The notes under the pieces were generated by a model. It saw nothing but the letters and a program-made list of their open reading frames with translations. It searched no databases and was not told where the DNA came from. 64,000 bases of DNA from Archegozetes longisetosus (Eukaryota > Arthropoda > Arachnida > Sarcoptiformes > Trhypochthoniidae), in the NCBI GenBank assembly GCA_018873245.2, contig JAEMBT020000009.1:12311112-12375111 (forward strand), in the 5' to 3' direction. Numbering within the stretch: position 1 is the first letter of the stretch; the number at the start of each line of letters is the position of its first letter. The translations under genes were made by a program, and so were the position numbers. Positions 1 to 12,737 of this stretch are shown here, one piece after another.

Positions 1-110
1 GGAAAGAGAGAAAAGCTCAAAGAGGAATTGAGCGATGCTTTTAGAAATGACACCATCATAACTATAATACAGAAGTATTGAGAAAATAGTAAAGTATAGA
101 AATATATATA

Positions 111-200
111 CAGTCATCTCTTGTTATAATCAGCATTCTAATACTTTGGATATCTGTTCTGTTATAATCTTAGTTTATTATATGCCCTATAGTGTAGATT
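111..200 (-). mobile_element. MITE, family 1 end fragment
   Basis: CAGTCATCTCTTGTTATAAT preceded by TA is the right end of the family in inverse orientation. The rest is too diverged to place the other end. Confidence 0.35.
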
Positions 201-254
201 CTGTCGATCAAATTGTTTCTTGAAAATTTTATATTATAGTCTAACCTTCTTTAT

Positions 255-425
255 GTTCAGCTTCAGTATAGAGATTCGTCTGTATAAGACTTAGTATAGA
301 GAGGTTTGTCTGTACTAGAATTCAGTGTAGTGAGATTCGACTGTATAAGATTTTATGTAGAGAGATGCGACTGTAAATGAATCCGATATATAATATAGAG
401 GTTCGACTGTATAAGTAAAGATTCC
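255..425. repeat. Minisatellite, about 45 bp
   Basis: Four units around TAGAGAGATTCGACTGTATA with varying spacing. Confidence 0.7.
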
Positions 426-1573
426 GTCTAATCGATTGAGAAGTTGGTTTCATGTTCACTTCGCTTTATTGGCCCATCCATTGCCCTTTAGCTGAAAACT
501 AATGCTAAGATCAGTTTAAGTTTGAAGCTATACTTCTATAGATGCTGTCGATTTTATTTTATTTCTCTCTTTGCTTAGATTGGTTTTTGTCAATGGATTC
601 TAAGAGTCACATAAAGTATCACTAAATTCATAGCAACGCACACTGAATCCATTACGTTTACGTTACCAGTCAATTTTATTTTTATTTCAAATTTACTTTT
701 TAGATAACGCCTTTAGCTTTGTATGATATTTATTTGATATTTATGGCTAAATTATTAACTTTTATCAACAGTTTTGAGAAAATTATTAACTATTTTCAGA
801 TAATTATTAGAGAATCTTCAGAGAATTCTGTGAGAATTCTGTGAGAATTATGAAAGAATTATGCGAGAATTATAAGAAATTATGAGAGAATTATAAAAAA
901 TTGTTGTTTACTTAATTAATTGATTGAAGATTTAGACTAAGAAAAAAAAGTAAGAAAAACTGTTAATTTAAGTATTTATATATGTTTAATGTTTAGCATA
1001 ATTGATATAAAAATAAATAGATGTGATAAAAGCTAAAGTGCTCTCTTTCAAACATCTGCAAAAAGCATTTCCTTCTATCTAAACAATTTAAATGCTTTCA
1101 AATTTTGGTAAACTTCTATTTTTCAAGTTTCGACTCCTATTCACTCCTATTCACTCCTATTGTATACCAACAAACTCAATACTAATTCAATCTACCAGTT
1201 TATAGGAGAACTTAAGTTTACGATAAGTTTATATCTCTTTAGAGAAGTGTCTATACAAATGAATTAGTGGTAAAATATTGGATAACCATATAAATAATCT
1301 TTAGTAATGCCAACAATTATAATGAAAATTCTATCAGACAAACAGAAGAACTAAGATGAAGACTCGTTTCAAATACAATAGTAGCTCTTTTAGGCTGACT
1401 TAATGGATGTTAGACCCAAAATGAGAATCGCTTCTCAAATCAAACAACCAGAGAGCAATTCTTTCTATCGCTTATTGTATGATTCCAAAAAGCCGAAAAT
1501 TGATTGTGTTAAGTATTGCTTGTTCTGTATTACAATTACGCAGCTTGCACAAAAACTAACTTAGACTCGTTCA

Positions 1574-1575
<2 letters not shown>

Positions 1576-1638
<63 letters not shown>
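1576..1638. repeat. (CT)n microsatellite
   Basis: About 31 uninterrupted CT units, followed by a CAG that could act as a splice acceptor. Confidence 0.95.
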
Positions 1639-1640
<2 letters not shown>

Positions 1641-1982
1641 GACCCTCTCAGATTCACTCATTCCTAAACTGGAATCTCTCGCCTCCACTATTTTTCCATA
1701 GATTAAATCTTTTTCTCCTTTACTGAGACATTGGATACTGTTTTAGTTTAATTTTATTCTGTCTGTCGCTCTCATCACACTATTCATTCTTTTCTCATTT
1801 AGCTACTCAATAGAGAGATAAAATGTCACTTTACCTGAAAACCACTATCTATTCTCCAATTTCTTTTACTACTATTTAATTCATTTTCTCTTAATTCGCT
1901 CTAAAAATCCTCATTTCACTTAACGCCATATTGACCGATATTTAAATTGAATTTTGTTCTTTCATATCAGCTAAGCAGTAAA

Positions 1983-2155
1983 TATTCTATTATATTCTGT
2001 TGTGTTCTGTTGTGTTCTGCTGTATTCTGTTGTGTTCTGCTGTATTCTGTTATATTCTCTTGTATTCTGATATATTCTCTTGTATTCTGTTATGTTCTGT
2101 CGTATTCTGTTATGTTCCATTTTATTCTGTTATATTCCGTTATATTCTGTTATTT
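1983..2155. repeat. Minisatellite, 10 bp
   Basis: About 17 units of TATTCTGTTR, open in one frame by chance of the period. Confidence 0.85.
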
Positions 2156-2403
2156 TAAGCACTAAATTGTGCGCGTAATTTATTCGGTCAATGTTTGTGA
2201 ATGTAAATGATGTATCGCATAATTCGATAGCAACCATAAAATATATTCTAGAGTTGGGCGCCACAAAACATGTCAAATTCAATCAAATGATTGAGGAAGA
2301 AATAGGCTCACAATCCGCTGACAACCATTTTTCCGATTTGATTTCTCTCTTTTCTTTTCAAGTAATTTCACTTCAAATGAATCCACGTTTGAGTCAACGT
2401 TTC

Positions 2404-2490
2404 TTAGTTGTCATTCTTGATATACTGTAGAGATATGAACATATTTCCAGATTTGCTTCTTCTCTGTACTCCTTCGGGATTAAGAGAACC
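2404..2490 (-). CDS. Weak candidate exon
   Basis: A strong minus-strand acceptor (ttggggctctcttttag) is followed by two open frames. One reads GSLNPEGVQRRSKSGNMFIS, then LQYIKNDN and TAA. The other reads VLLIPKEYREEANLEICSYL and continues past 2404. The first faintly resembles the start of a C2 domain, but two frames being open weakens it. Confidence 0.22.
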   Translation of the reverse strand, partial: GSLNPEGVQRRSKSGNMFISLQYIKNDN

Positions 2491-2832
2491 CTAAAAGAGA
2501 GCCCCAAGAAAGTAGATATATATGAAGGGAGGAGTAATCAGAAGTCGATGGCTGACATAACTCTCGTAATAACTTTAGATATACTGGCAGTGAATTAGTT
2601 TTCACCATCGCATTAGAGTCCGCTGAGATTGACCAACACTTGCAATCATCAGTTGATTGATACTCAATTCAATGACATATTTATACTTATTACACTATTG
2701 ACTTTTATGTTTTTAAATTCTGATTCAGCTCTTATTTGTGTTATATGTTTGCAATTCTGCTTGGGCCCCTATCTGTATTATGTTTTAAATTCCGCTTGAG
2801 CCCCTATCGATATTACATGATTTTTCTTTATA

Positions 2833-2960
2833 CAGTCGATTCTCTTTATAGTAAATGTCGGATATAGTAAACGGCTCGCTATAATACGGTCGACTCACTT
2901 TATATTTATAATACGGTCGTCTCACTTTATATTGATGTCAGATAGAGTGAATTTTTATTA
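2833..2960 (+). mobile_element. MITE, family 1, fragment with repeated left ends
   Basis: Starts TA-CAGTCGATTCTCTTTATAG. CGGTCGACTCACTTTATAT and CGGTCGTCTCACTTTATAT follow as further copies of the same end. No right end is seen. Confidence 0.5.
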
Positions 2961-4367
2961 CAATAAACTCATGTTTCACAAAAGATGAGTGTAGTATAAA
3001 AGTGGCAAAACAACGAATTGAAAGAATATTAGAAGTTATAAGAAAATGATTAGAGTTGTCAAGAATGAAGAGTGTATTGTTGGTTAGTATGAAAGATCTG
3101 ATTTTAGAGATAGCTTCCTCTTTATAAGTATTTCAAATGTTAACGTTACTATTCAAACTAAATCAAATCTTTTCTATCTGACTGAACTGTTTCAACAAAA
3201 CTATCCGTATTAAGAGCTTAGAGCTCACTTCAACTCAACATTTTCTTATAAAAGGCAGAAGTTTGTGGTCAGATTTGTAGTGATTGAAGTGATATCTGGA
3301 GTGATATCTACAGTGATTTAGTAATAATTGCACATAAGAAATATATGAATGTTAGTAATAGTTGAAGGTGCTAGACAAAATAAGTCTAATATTAAAAGAT
3401 ACGTCTATCAGCTAGATAAGTTGTATTAAGAAACAAATGGTTAGGTCATAATAATTCTGTCCGACTGTCACTCCCTCGAGACATATGTACCCTAATATTC
3501 ACACACACATACACACACACACACACACACGCACACACATCACTAGAATCCTACCAAAATTTCTCATAGTTGAGGTGTACATCTAACACTAGGCAATATT
3601 TAGTTACTACATACATCTATATTTTCTTTACAATTAAATACTAAGCTAAACTATAGATTATTCTTATGATAAAATAGTTTATTAACTTAGATTAACATTA
3701 CTCCTATGAAATAAACTAAGTAAATAGATTTAAAAATTAAATCAGATTCAAACAGTAGTTATTATTCTGAAGTTTGATTATCTCAAATTAAAAGCTAGAA
3801 GCAGTAATGAACACTAAACGAGTGTTACGAGAATTAGTTAGCACATTAGGAAACATATATGCAACTGAGAAATGGCCTACGAACCAGAATAGTTTTCACA
3901 ATCCTTGTTAAGGATTACTACTAAATACTTCTTAATTGGTTTATTAAACTTTCTCTGCGCTCTATAGAGTCTAATTTTTATTAGTAAGTGTTTAGACTGT
4001 TTCTAATCTAACCTAACTTAACCCAACCTAACCTATAATCTAATATATTCTTAAATTGAGTCAAACTTATAGAAAACTTACAAAGACACTATCAAATTCT
4101 TATAAAATTCAATTTATCACAACAAAAACATCTTTTGGGACAATTGTTGGCAAAAGCTACTTATTTTCAACCAATCAGATCTTATTAACTTAACAGACAT
4201 TTAAATGGTTTTTCTAAGAAAGCTCTTGTGTTCAAACAAACTTATTTGACTTGAGATAAATTAATCAAACAATTTTAACTTAATTACTATTAGTTAAGCT
4301 TCAGTTGAGCTTTAGTTGTGTTTGTGCAGAACTAACTGTAAGACTAGTTTAGAATATAGTGCAGGAA

Positions 4368-4695
4368 TTGTTCAGAACTAGCTCTAAGTGCAGTTCTGAA
4401 TTAACTGTAAAAGCAATCCTGAACTGACTAAGAGTAATGCAGAATTGACTGTAAGAATAATGCAGAATTGACTGTAAGAATAATCCAGAATTGACTGTAA
4501 AATTAATGCAGAATTGACTGTAAAATTAATGCAGAATTGACTGTAAAATTAATGCAGAATTGACTAAAAATAACCCAGAATTGACTGTAAGAACAATCTA
4601 GAATTGACTGTAAGCATAATCCAGAACTGACTGCAAGAGTAGTTGAGAATTAAATGTAAAGGCAGTCCAAAACTGACTGTAAGAGTAATTCAGTA
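4368..4695. repeat. Minisatellite, about 22 bp
   Basis: About 14 units of CAGAATTGACTGTAAGAATA, the most regular ones at 4436-4565. Confidence 0.85.
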
Positions 4696-4982
4696 TAAGA
4701 GAATAGAAGACAATATTGAAAAAGATTTATGTTATTGTATTGAAACATGCGGGACTCAATTGGACGAGCATAGGATTACACAGACATAAAACTGTTCTTT
4801 CACATTATTTTTCTATTCTTTCAAATGGTTTTGTTTAATTCAACAGAAAACTCGATAGTTTTCTAAATTATTTACTAAATAATTAACTAAAAAGCTTTTT
4901 GTAAATTATTTTCATTCAACTATGATGAATAAGTGAGAGCGTCTGTCGTTATGTATAGACTCCCAGATCTACACTTAAAAAC

Positions 4983-5185
4983 TTAATAGCCGTTGATAGC
5001 AACCTCAAGTGATGTTGTGATGGAATGCTTGTCATCGGACCATAATATCTTTAGATATTAACAAACTTATAGAATATTCAATGTAGTAGTGAAAGTAAAT
5101 CTAAAATGAAATTTAGCAAAAAATGCATGAGTATTACAGAAAGGTTGACATAGTAACATACACAGTGTAGTTACTATGGTAGATT
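4983..5185 (+). repeat. Interspersed repeat, family 4, copy A
   Basis: Shares ordered blocks with four other places in the window: TTGATAGCAACC, GTGATGGAATGC, GGACCATAATATC, AGATATTAACAAACTTATAG and AATATTCAAT, then TTTAGCAAAAAATG. It has no open frame and no clear terminal repeats. Confidence 0.65.
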
Positions 5186-5764
5186 ATAAAGTTGAAAACA
5201 ATACACATCTGCTAAGATGATTATAAAAGTATAACTAAAAAAAGCAAAATGCAATATAAAAATTAAAAAGCAAAACTGAGATAATACTAATAACAAAGTA
5301 ATAATCAATCAAAGAGAATGTCTGGTAGTATCTAAAACGACAAACCTAACAGCAATTGATTTTGTCTTTAAATTCCTATGAGAACAATGAAGGATTTATA
5401 CGGAATCCTTTGATTTATTTCTTCATCACTCCTAAGAGCTAAGACTTAGTGACATGAAATAAATTTGGAGCAAACAATTTTTTGTTAATGATAACTGATT
5501 TATCTATACATTGATTTACATAAAATATTCCTATTTTTGCATTTAATATTTCATTCTATTTCTGTTCAATTCTGTTCAATAATACATTGATTTACATGAA
5601 ATCTTTCCCTTTAGATGTTTAGCTATTAAGATGAGAAATGAGAAGAGAAAATAGTAAGACATTAAATAAAAGCAAATTTTCTAAAAGCCTCTAATTCTCT
5701 CAATTAGACTGCGTCAACATAGAATTACTGCATATACGCACGATTACTGAATATACATACAATT

Positions 5765-5915
5765 GCTGCATATATATATAGAATTTGAACACAGAATTAC
5801 TGCATATATACTGAATTTGAACGCAGAACTACTGCATATACATAGAATTTGAACGCAGAATGACTGCATATATACAGAATTTGAACGCAGAATTACTGCA
5901 TAAACATTGAATTAG
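5765..5915. repeat. Minisatellite, about 33 bp
   Basis: Units around GAATTTGAACGCAGAATTAC followed by TGCATATA. Confidence 0.8.
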
Positions 5916-6984
5916 TTCATGAACGCAAAATTCTTCTTTCAATCAAACAAACAATTCTTAACTGAACAATGCAGCTGTAAAGCCTTAACGATTATAATAA
6001 TCGAGTTGTGAAGAATTGGTAGATTAAAATATCAAAGTATAGATTATAATGATTAATAAGATATTTGAGTGAAGTTTATATTAAAATTAAAATAATATAC
6101 ATAGAAATTGATGGTATAGTAAAAAGAATGGAATATATAATTAACAATAGAGAAAGAGGACAATATATACGATATAATGGATAAGTTTATTAAACATCTA
6201 ATAACAGTTCAATATTATATCTTTAATTATTAGAGATAATTACTAAGGTTCATATTAAATATATTGACAGTCATTCATTAGAATGGCTGTTTATAATCAT
6301 GATAACTATATTAGAAAATCAATTTATATAGATATATCTATTTATATATCTACTATTTCTATTAGAGACGGCTCTTTAATGACAATTGCATTTCAATTAT
6401 TCCATTCATTTCTAATGATTCTTCTATTAGATGTGAATTTTCAATTTGATTTTCACATTTATTCTATAATTATCTTCAAATGAGATATTAATTTATGTTT
6501 TCTATTCATTCATTATAACTAAGATAAACAAAATTCGGTTTTCAACTAGTTTAAGATTAAAGCATTCAAAGTAAATATACCAACCACTATGACCTATAAT
6601 CTATGACCTATGACCTATGTACAATCTTCATATTAATATTTTCGAGTTTTATGCCTACACAATCACTCTCTGTTAATGTATTATTTGGTTAATTAAGAAC
6701 CCAAACTCTTATCAATTTAAGCTCAACTTTTCGCTATGTTCACCAGTAATTGTAGAGTTGACGTAAAGTCTGCTTAATTTTGATTTCGATACACTCTTGA
6801 AGTCTTTATCTTATATAATGTCAAACTTTGATCATCTCCAACAATGGAATGTAGGGATGAGCAACAGGGGAAAGCAGATGAATAGAAGTCAGTTTATACT
6901 TGATTCGGTGTAACTGAATCTAACTCAATCTAAACTGACTTGACAAGATCGCCGCTGGACTTAAGCTTTCAGTTGTGTGTAGCT

Positions 6985-7155
6985 TGAGTTGCACCTAGCT
7001 AGAGTTGTATGCAGCTAAGTTGTATTCATCTAGAGTTGTATGCAGCTTGACTTGTATACAGCCTGAGTTGTATACAGCCTGAGTTGTATGCAGCCTGACT
7101 TGAATACAGCTTGAGTTGTATGCAGCTTGACTTGTATGCAGCTTGAGTTCTATAG
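6985..7155. repeat. Minisatellite, about 20 bp
   Basis: Eight units of TTGAGTTGTATGCAGC with alternating CTT and CCT. Confidence 0.8.
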
Positions 7156-8384
7156 TGCTTGCGGCCTAACAGTCCCCAAACGCCTCAATTTCTATCCAGC
7201 TCTACACCGATATTATCGATCATTACAGCTTATGAATTACAATACATCTAGCGATTTATGTCAGTCCCCAAAAAATGAATTTGCTTTAAACACTTGAATG
7301 CCTAACAAATATATCTATAATTACTTACACAATAATCTCTTACTTGAACATCGATTTTCTTTCTCTGCTCTAATACTGTTTTAATGTCATTAGTTTTCTT
7401 AATTGATTCATAAAATCGATAATCATCTATGACATTATCACTTGACCAAAATTAATGTTAAAATACATATATATAACGTTTTGTTATATATCTTATTATA
7501 AATATTACACGAAATGGTTTTAAGATTACGATTAATCAATTAGGATATTAAATACATATTAATATATGAAATATGTGTGTATTTGAGTGAATTATATAAT
7601 TGAGGAAATGGTTTCTTTATTGAAGAATTGAAGAATCAGAACGCTTCTAATAAATCAAGCTGATTGTCAAGTTTGACTTAACTAATTATTTATGCGATAT
7701 TCAACTTCAATAATACTACATCCATGTATTTGTTGTCTCTATTTCTAATCGTTATTTCCATATTATCACATTGCTTCTTAATTTATTAATCTAACTTCTG
7801 TTATGTCATTCTGTGCCAGAACTAACTCAGAGCTAACTCAGAGCCAACTCAAGGCTAACTCAGGACTAACTGAGAACTAACTGAATCGAAAGGCATTTGA
7901 GATTGAGATGTATCTAAATTATAAAAATAAGATACATCCAACATAAGTATTTACTATATTAAATATATGATATTAGTTATGCAAACATAACTTTTCCGTA
8001 AAATCATAGAAAATATTGATTTGCTTACTATAAACCAAATATATTAAGTCTATTGAGTATATCACTCTAAATGCGCCATCTAAACATTATGTTTCATTTG
8101 AAATATAAATAATGATTTTGTAAGAATGAGTCTCTCTCTTCATGTGACTCTCCCTCTAACTGACTCTCGATCTCAAACAAACTGAAAGGATGCTATCAGA
8201 GGAGATGTAAGAAGCGCTGGTTTGCATAACAAGCAAATGAAGCCTAAAAGTTAGCAAGACTCCAATCTTCCGGAACCGATTTATTTAACATTTTCTTCTA
8301 CTATGATTCTTTAATTTAAGTAACATATACTAAGCTGAACTGAAATCAAATAAAAACGTATACAATATAAAACTTGTTCACTAA

Positions 8385-8480
8385 ACTGAGCTTAACTCAA
8401 CTGAATTGAACTGAACTGAACTGAATTCGACTGAATTGAACTGAACTGAACTGAATTCGACTGAACTGAACTAAACTAAA
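8385..8480. repeat. Minisatellite, CTGAA
   Basis: Repeated ACTGAACTGAATTGA. Similar short arrays lie at 7818-7880 (AACTAACTCAGAG) and 9655-9762 (AGCTAGCTGAA). Confidence 0.75.
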
Positions 8481-9814
8481 CTTTTCTCCTTTTATTTCAT
8501 ATATTTATACACAAAAATATATATTTAAGTAATAGAAAGTTTTTATATACCCATAAATAAGAAATTTTATTGCATATAAATTATGTGAAAGAAAATTCTT
8601 AGGCGAGGTTCTAACTCAAAACCATTCTCTGGTATTGTTTGCTATTCTTTACTATTCTTACTATACTTTATTTATATATATATTTTAGTAGTACAGAATT
8701 GATTTTGTTTGCGTGACACTGATTGGTGTGACGAATAATTGAAGTCCTAGATGCTAGACTTTTCATTTCAAGCTTAGTTTATGTTGTTTCAATCTAACCT
8801 AACCTTTTGTTTCTTATATATAGGGTGAACCAAAATTCTTTTATGCTATATATAATCAATTCTTAAATATAAAATATATATTAAACTCCTTATCTGAGTC
8901 AGTATTATAAGATTTGATATCTAATTCATATAGTATTGCAGATGGAACTGACCTGGGCACTGACCTGAACACTAACATGATATATATGCTATCTCAAAAG
9001 TATTAGCTTTTAAAATATAATTTATGTTTATCTCATTCAATTCATATTTATAAAAGATCAGCCAAATATTTGTCATTATTTTTCACACACAATCTATCAC
9101 TAAGCTTAAGAAAAAATAAGTTATTTTTCAAAAGATTAACATTCTTAAGATGACTGGTTGTTAAGAATTTCCAACAGCTGCTGATACATATTTTGTAGAG
9201 AGAGTTTTCAAGCACCTTATACACTGTTATATGTTGCTATCCATGTGAGTTAACTCCTAAAACAAAGCTCTACAAACTCATGAATAGATTTCAAATGCTT
9301 CCCAAATATTAATCTGAAATCATGCAAAGAATATATATATATATATATATACACATTCACACATCGATTCTTCGTATTCATTACTGATATGAAGTTTGAC
9401 TAAATGTTTGTCTGATTGAATGTATTAAATAGAAATTAAATTCAGTTCTCGTATTACTAATAGAATTAGTATTAAATGCGTGAATAATGACTGGAAAGCG
9501 CTTAATCTAAAAACACATTTAATCCATATGTTTAAGGCTTGACTCATATACTCATATATAATACACATAAAACTAATGCACATTATCTTAGCATTGATTC
9601 TCATTTACATTAGTAGTAGGTTTGTCTTGCGAAAAGCTATCAGAAGCAAAGTGAAGCTAGCTGAAACTAAGAGAAGCTAGCTGAAGCTAACTGATCTGTC
9701 TGAAGCTATCTGATGCTATCCCAAGCTAGTTGAAGCTATCTCAAACTATCTCAAGCTACCTCTATATTGATTTAGCAAGGAAATGTGGTTTTAATTTAGT
9801 CTTATTTCTATTAG

Positions 9815-9930
9815 GTACCACAAACATTGGGCGAAACACTATTTGCACTTGACTACTGCTCTCATTTTCATTCTACCTAACATTGCGCTTTGGGACCTAA
9901 TCTGTCACTCTATCTCATACAAGACAAAAG
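9815..9930 (+). CDS. Candidate exon, membrane-segment protein, unrecognised
   Basis: The acceptor is ctatttctattag|G and the donor AAA G|gtattc. The open frame (phase 2 in, phase 1 out) reads HKHWAKHYLHLTTALIFILP, then NIALWDLICHSISYKTK, which is one likely membrane helix flanked by basic residues. It has no repeats and good amino-acid balance, unlike the surrounding DNA. The phases fit the candidate exon at 16737, and that one fits 20943. I do not recognise the family. It could be a chance open frame. Confidence 0.4.
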
Positions 9931-10027
9931 GTATTCGATATTTTGTTGACTTTTCGATCCTAATGCCTAACTTCTTCCTATTGATTCACCACCTCTTCAT
10001 CCTATCTAATAGACATTTTTGCTAGCT

Positions 10028-10150
10028 TTTCATGCTTTTCTATAGCTTTTCATAGGTTTTCAAAGCTTTTCATAGCTCTCCATAGCTTTTCATAGTTTTC
10101 CATAACTTTTCATAGCTTTTCATAACTTTCATAACTTTCGTAACTTTTAT
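10028..10150. repeat. Minisatellite, CTTTTCATAG
   Basis: About ten units of AGCTTTTCATAG and variants. Confidence 0.8.
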
Positions 10151-10170
10151 TAGCCTTGAGGGCGACTCAC

Positions 10171-10234
10171 CCAAACCAGGTTTTGCCAAATCGAAAACTT
10201 AGCCTTCCATTCATTTGTTTTATCAGAGCTTTCT
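10171..10234 (-). CDS. Weak candidate exon
   Basis: Flanked on the minus strand by a very pyrimidine-rich acceptor (tttttcttgttttttag) and a gtgagt donor. The open reading is KALIKQMNGRLSFRFGKTWF plus G, phase 1 in and phase 2 out; a second frame is also open. The RFGK string recalls an amidation site of a neuropeptide precursor, but there is no dibasic site. Confidence 0.22.
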
Positions 10235-10418
10235 CTAAAAAACAAGAAAAAAGAAAATAGAGGCTCACTGTGAAGCTCATAGATCGGCTCAAATCCAAAC
10301 CTGTGCTTTGTTCCCATAGTAACCATTCTGCGTGCGTGAATCCAATGCAGCACTGCTTCTCTACCACAGATGAACAGTAGGTGTGCCGAGTATTTGCTTC
10401 AACATCACTCTTCTCTCT

Positions 10419-10438
10419 CACACACACACACACACACA

Positions 10439-10477
<39 letters not shown>
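10419..10477. repeat. (CA)n(CT)n microsatellite
   Basis: About ten CA then eighteen CT units. Every open frame here is repeat translation. Confidence 0.95.
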
Positions 10478-10478
<1 letters not shown>

Positions 10479-10708
10479 CTTCTCTTTCCCCCTCTCTTTC
10501 ACTCATGTCTCGTCTCTACTCTCTATCCTCTCTTTTCTTATTCATTCATTCCTTCTAAGTCTCAATAATTCTTCAGCTTTCATCTCAAGCAACTTAGTAT
10601 TGATAGTCGATTCCTTTTTTGCTGTTAAAGACTGTGACTAAAAAAGGAAATTTCAATTGTGTCGTTCTTTCATTAGTTTGCCATTTGACATAAATATTTG
10701 ACGGAAGA

Positions 10709-10792
10709 TGAGGAGGAAGATGAATATGATGATGGTGACGATGAATATGATGAATATGATGATGGTGACGATGACGATGATGATGACGAATA
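10709..10792. repeat. Imperfect GAT trinucleotide tract
   Basis: GATGAGGAGGAAGATGAATA and related units. The plus strand reads an acidic Asp/Glu/Tyr string ending in TAA, the minus strand a His-rich string. An upstream in-frame TGA and no good splice site leave it without support as coding. Confidence 0.8.
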
Positions 10793-11225
10793 ACTGATAA
10801 AGAAATGATAAGAAGAGAAGTTAGTATCGAGTAAAGTGTTGTCATGTATGGTGTAGATTGGAAATTGGATTTAGGAGTGACCAATTTATCTAATACTATA
10901 TGACTACATCAATTGTTTTCTTCTCCATGTTTAGCACATGTTCTAGTAAGTCTAATATTTCTAATTATTTCTTTTTTATTACCATCTGCTTTTTGTTTCT
11001 CGTTTTTAAATTAGTTTTTCATATCTTTTATATTTTTCGTTCGTTCGATAATAAGTATTTATATATAGCTCTTTAAAACATACTGCAATCTAAATCTTTA
11101 AAAATGTTCTTTCATTCGATGATAACTACTTTTAAATAAATCTTCCAAGTACTCCAAGTCTCGGAAATTAAAGATTAGATCATAAGAAGTGGATTAAAAG
11201 ATCGGAAAATTTGAGACTAATTGAT

Positions 11226-11310
11226 TAGGTTAGGTTGGGTTACGATAGGTTAGGTTAGTACATATTAGGTTAGGTTAGCATATTTTAGGTTAGGCTAGCA
11301 TATTTTAAGT
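11226..11310 (+). repeat. TTAGG-type tract
   Basis: Imperfect TTAGGTTAGGTTGGG units separated by TACATA and CATATT spacers. Confidence 0.75.
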
Positions 11311-12274
11311 TAACTCAAATCTGAATGGCTTCTATTATAAGAGAATTGTTTACATCTATTTATCAAATGCAAACCAAGAGTTAGTCTTAATATTATTCTT
11401 ACTCTACACTATTTATTATTCATTCATCTTAACGTTATATCGATTGAAATCTGTCGTTGACTGGTGTCTGATCAGAACGATTAAAGTGCGCAATGTTCCA
11501 GTTTATAGTAATTGTATATTTGTTTAACTCTATTTCTGTTCTGTTAACTTTATCTATTTATTCTTATTGTTACTATGTTCTCTCTTAGATGGTTACCATT
11601 TTCCATACTCATTTTATTTATCTTTATTATTCTTTATGAAATAATTGTCATATTAGTAGTTATTTCTCTAGTTTTTATGTTATTTTTGACTCTAATATCA
11701 ATAGACGACATAAGTTGACGTGAGACTACAAGCAGAGAGAATTTTGAAAAATATTAGATAGAGCATATATAAGATAGAATATATATTTATATATATGTAA
11801 TGGATTGATATAATATTAAAATATAGATATTATAAATATTACAAACAAAACAATCACAAACATTCAAATCGTATAAACTAAAAAGAGTAAAGAGTAAAAT
11901 AGAAGTAGATATCAATTTGGGTGAATAGATGGGTAGTTGGAATCGCTTATCACTAAGACCATTCATAATGGCATGCTTTTAGTAGTAGTAAATAAATATA
12001 TATATATAGAAAAGGCGATATTTTACGTCTTTTAATCCAACACTCATTCTATTCATTCAAATCAATTTGATCCAAACTGATTCCATTAAAATATAGATCA
12101 AATTGCATTATTATAATCATACAAATCAATCAATTCACTTTTCTACAAAACCCTCTTTTCGAGATTTGGTTCTAATTTATTGTAAAAGTTATTAGACAAT
12201 GAGTGAAAATTATTTATTTCTTCATCGTTCAGTTAGTGCTACAGAGTTCTATATATAATTGAAATAACATTTTC

Positions 12275-12395
12275 TAACCTAACTTAATTCTAACCTACCC
12301 CAATTCTAACCTATCCAATTCTAACCTACCCCAATTCTAACCTACCCCAATTCTAACCTACCCCAATTCTAACCTACCTTAACCCTAACCTAAGT
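12275..12395 (-). repeat. CCTAA tract that became a 17-bp minisatellite
   Basis: CCTAACCTAACTT is followed by about six units of TTCTAACCTACCCCAA, then CTTAACCCTAACC. Confidence 0.75.
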
Positions 12396-12685
12396 ACACA
12401 ACAAAATAACCCATTTATTAACAAATATTAAACAAGTAATAAATATAAACTACAAACGAGCACTAAAATAGTTTAATGTCGACTATAGTCTTGGAGGTAA
12501 ACGTTGACTTATTATTGTTAAGCATTTAAATACTTGATTATTATGTTAGATTAGGTGGTAAGGAATGCTTAAATGATTATTAGCTCAGTTAAGCAACTCT
12601 TCGCAACTTATAAAACTCTCCAATTTGATCACTGTCTTAATCTATAGTATTTAATAGTACGAACTCAACCAAGGTTAATATTACA

Positions 12686-12686
<1 letters not shown>

Positions 12687-12737
<51 letters not shown>
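12687..12737. repeat. (ATT)n microsatellite
   Basis: About 17 units. Shorter ATT/ATA runs lie at 50667-50688, 54983-55009, 55836-55867 and 58868-58887. Confidence 0.95.

Larger units (their letters stand above)
1..9814. other. Gene desert, left part
   Basis: No gene recognised. It contains the minisatellites and MITE fragments listed separately, a CA run (3505-3539) and AT-rich unique DNA. The 79-codon frame at 2191-2430 and others here match nothing I know. A weak exon-like segment at 579-615 (acceptor tctctttgcttag) could join in phase to 9815. Confidence 0.6.

Noticed and set aside
1516..1701. Open frame of 61 codons
   Set aside because: Driven by the CT microsatellite.
9931..10150. Continuation of the 9815 exon across an 80-base intron into 10011
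   Set aside because: The acceptor is strong, but the frame runs straight into the CTTTTCATAG minisatellite and stops.
10594..10884. His-rich open frame of 96 codons on the minus strand
   Set aside because: Translation of the GAT trinucleotide tract; no splice or start context.
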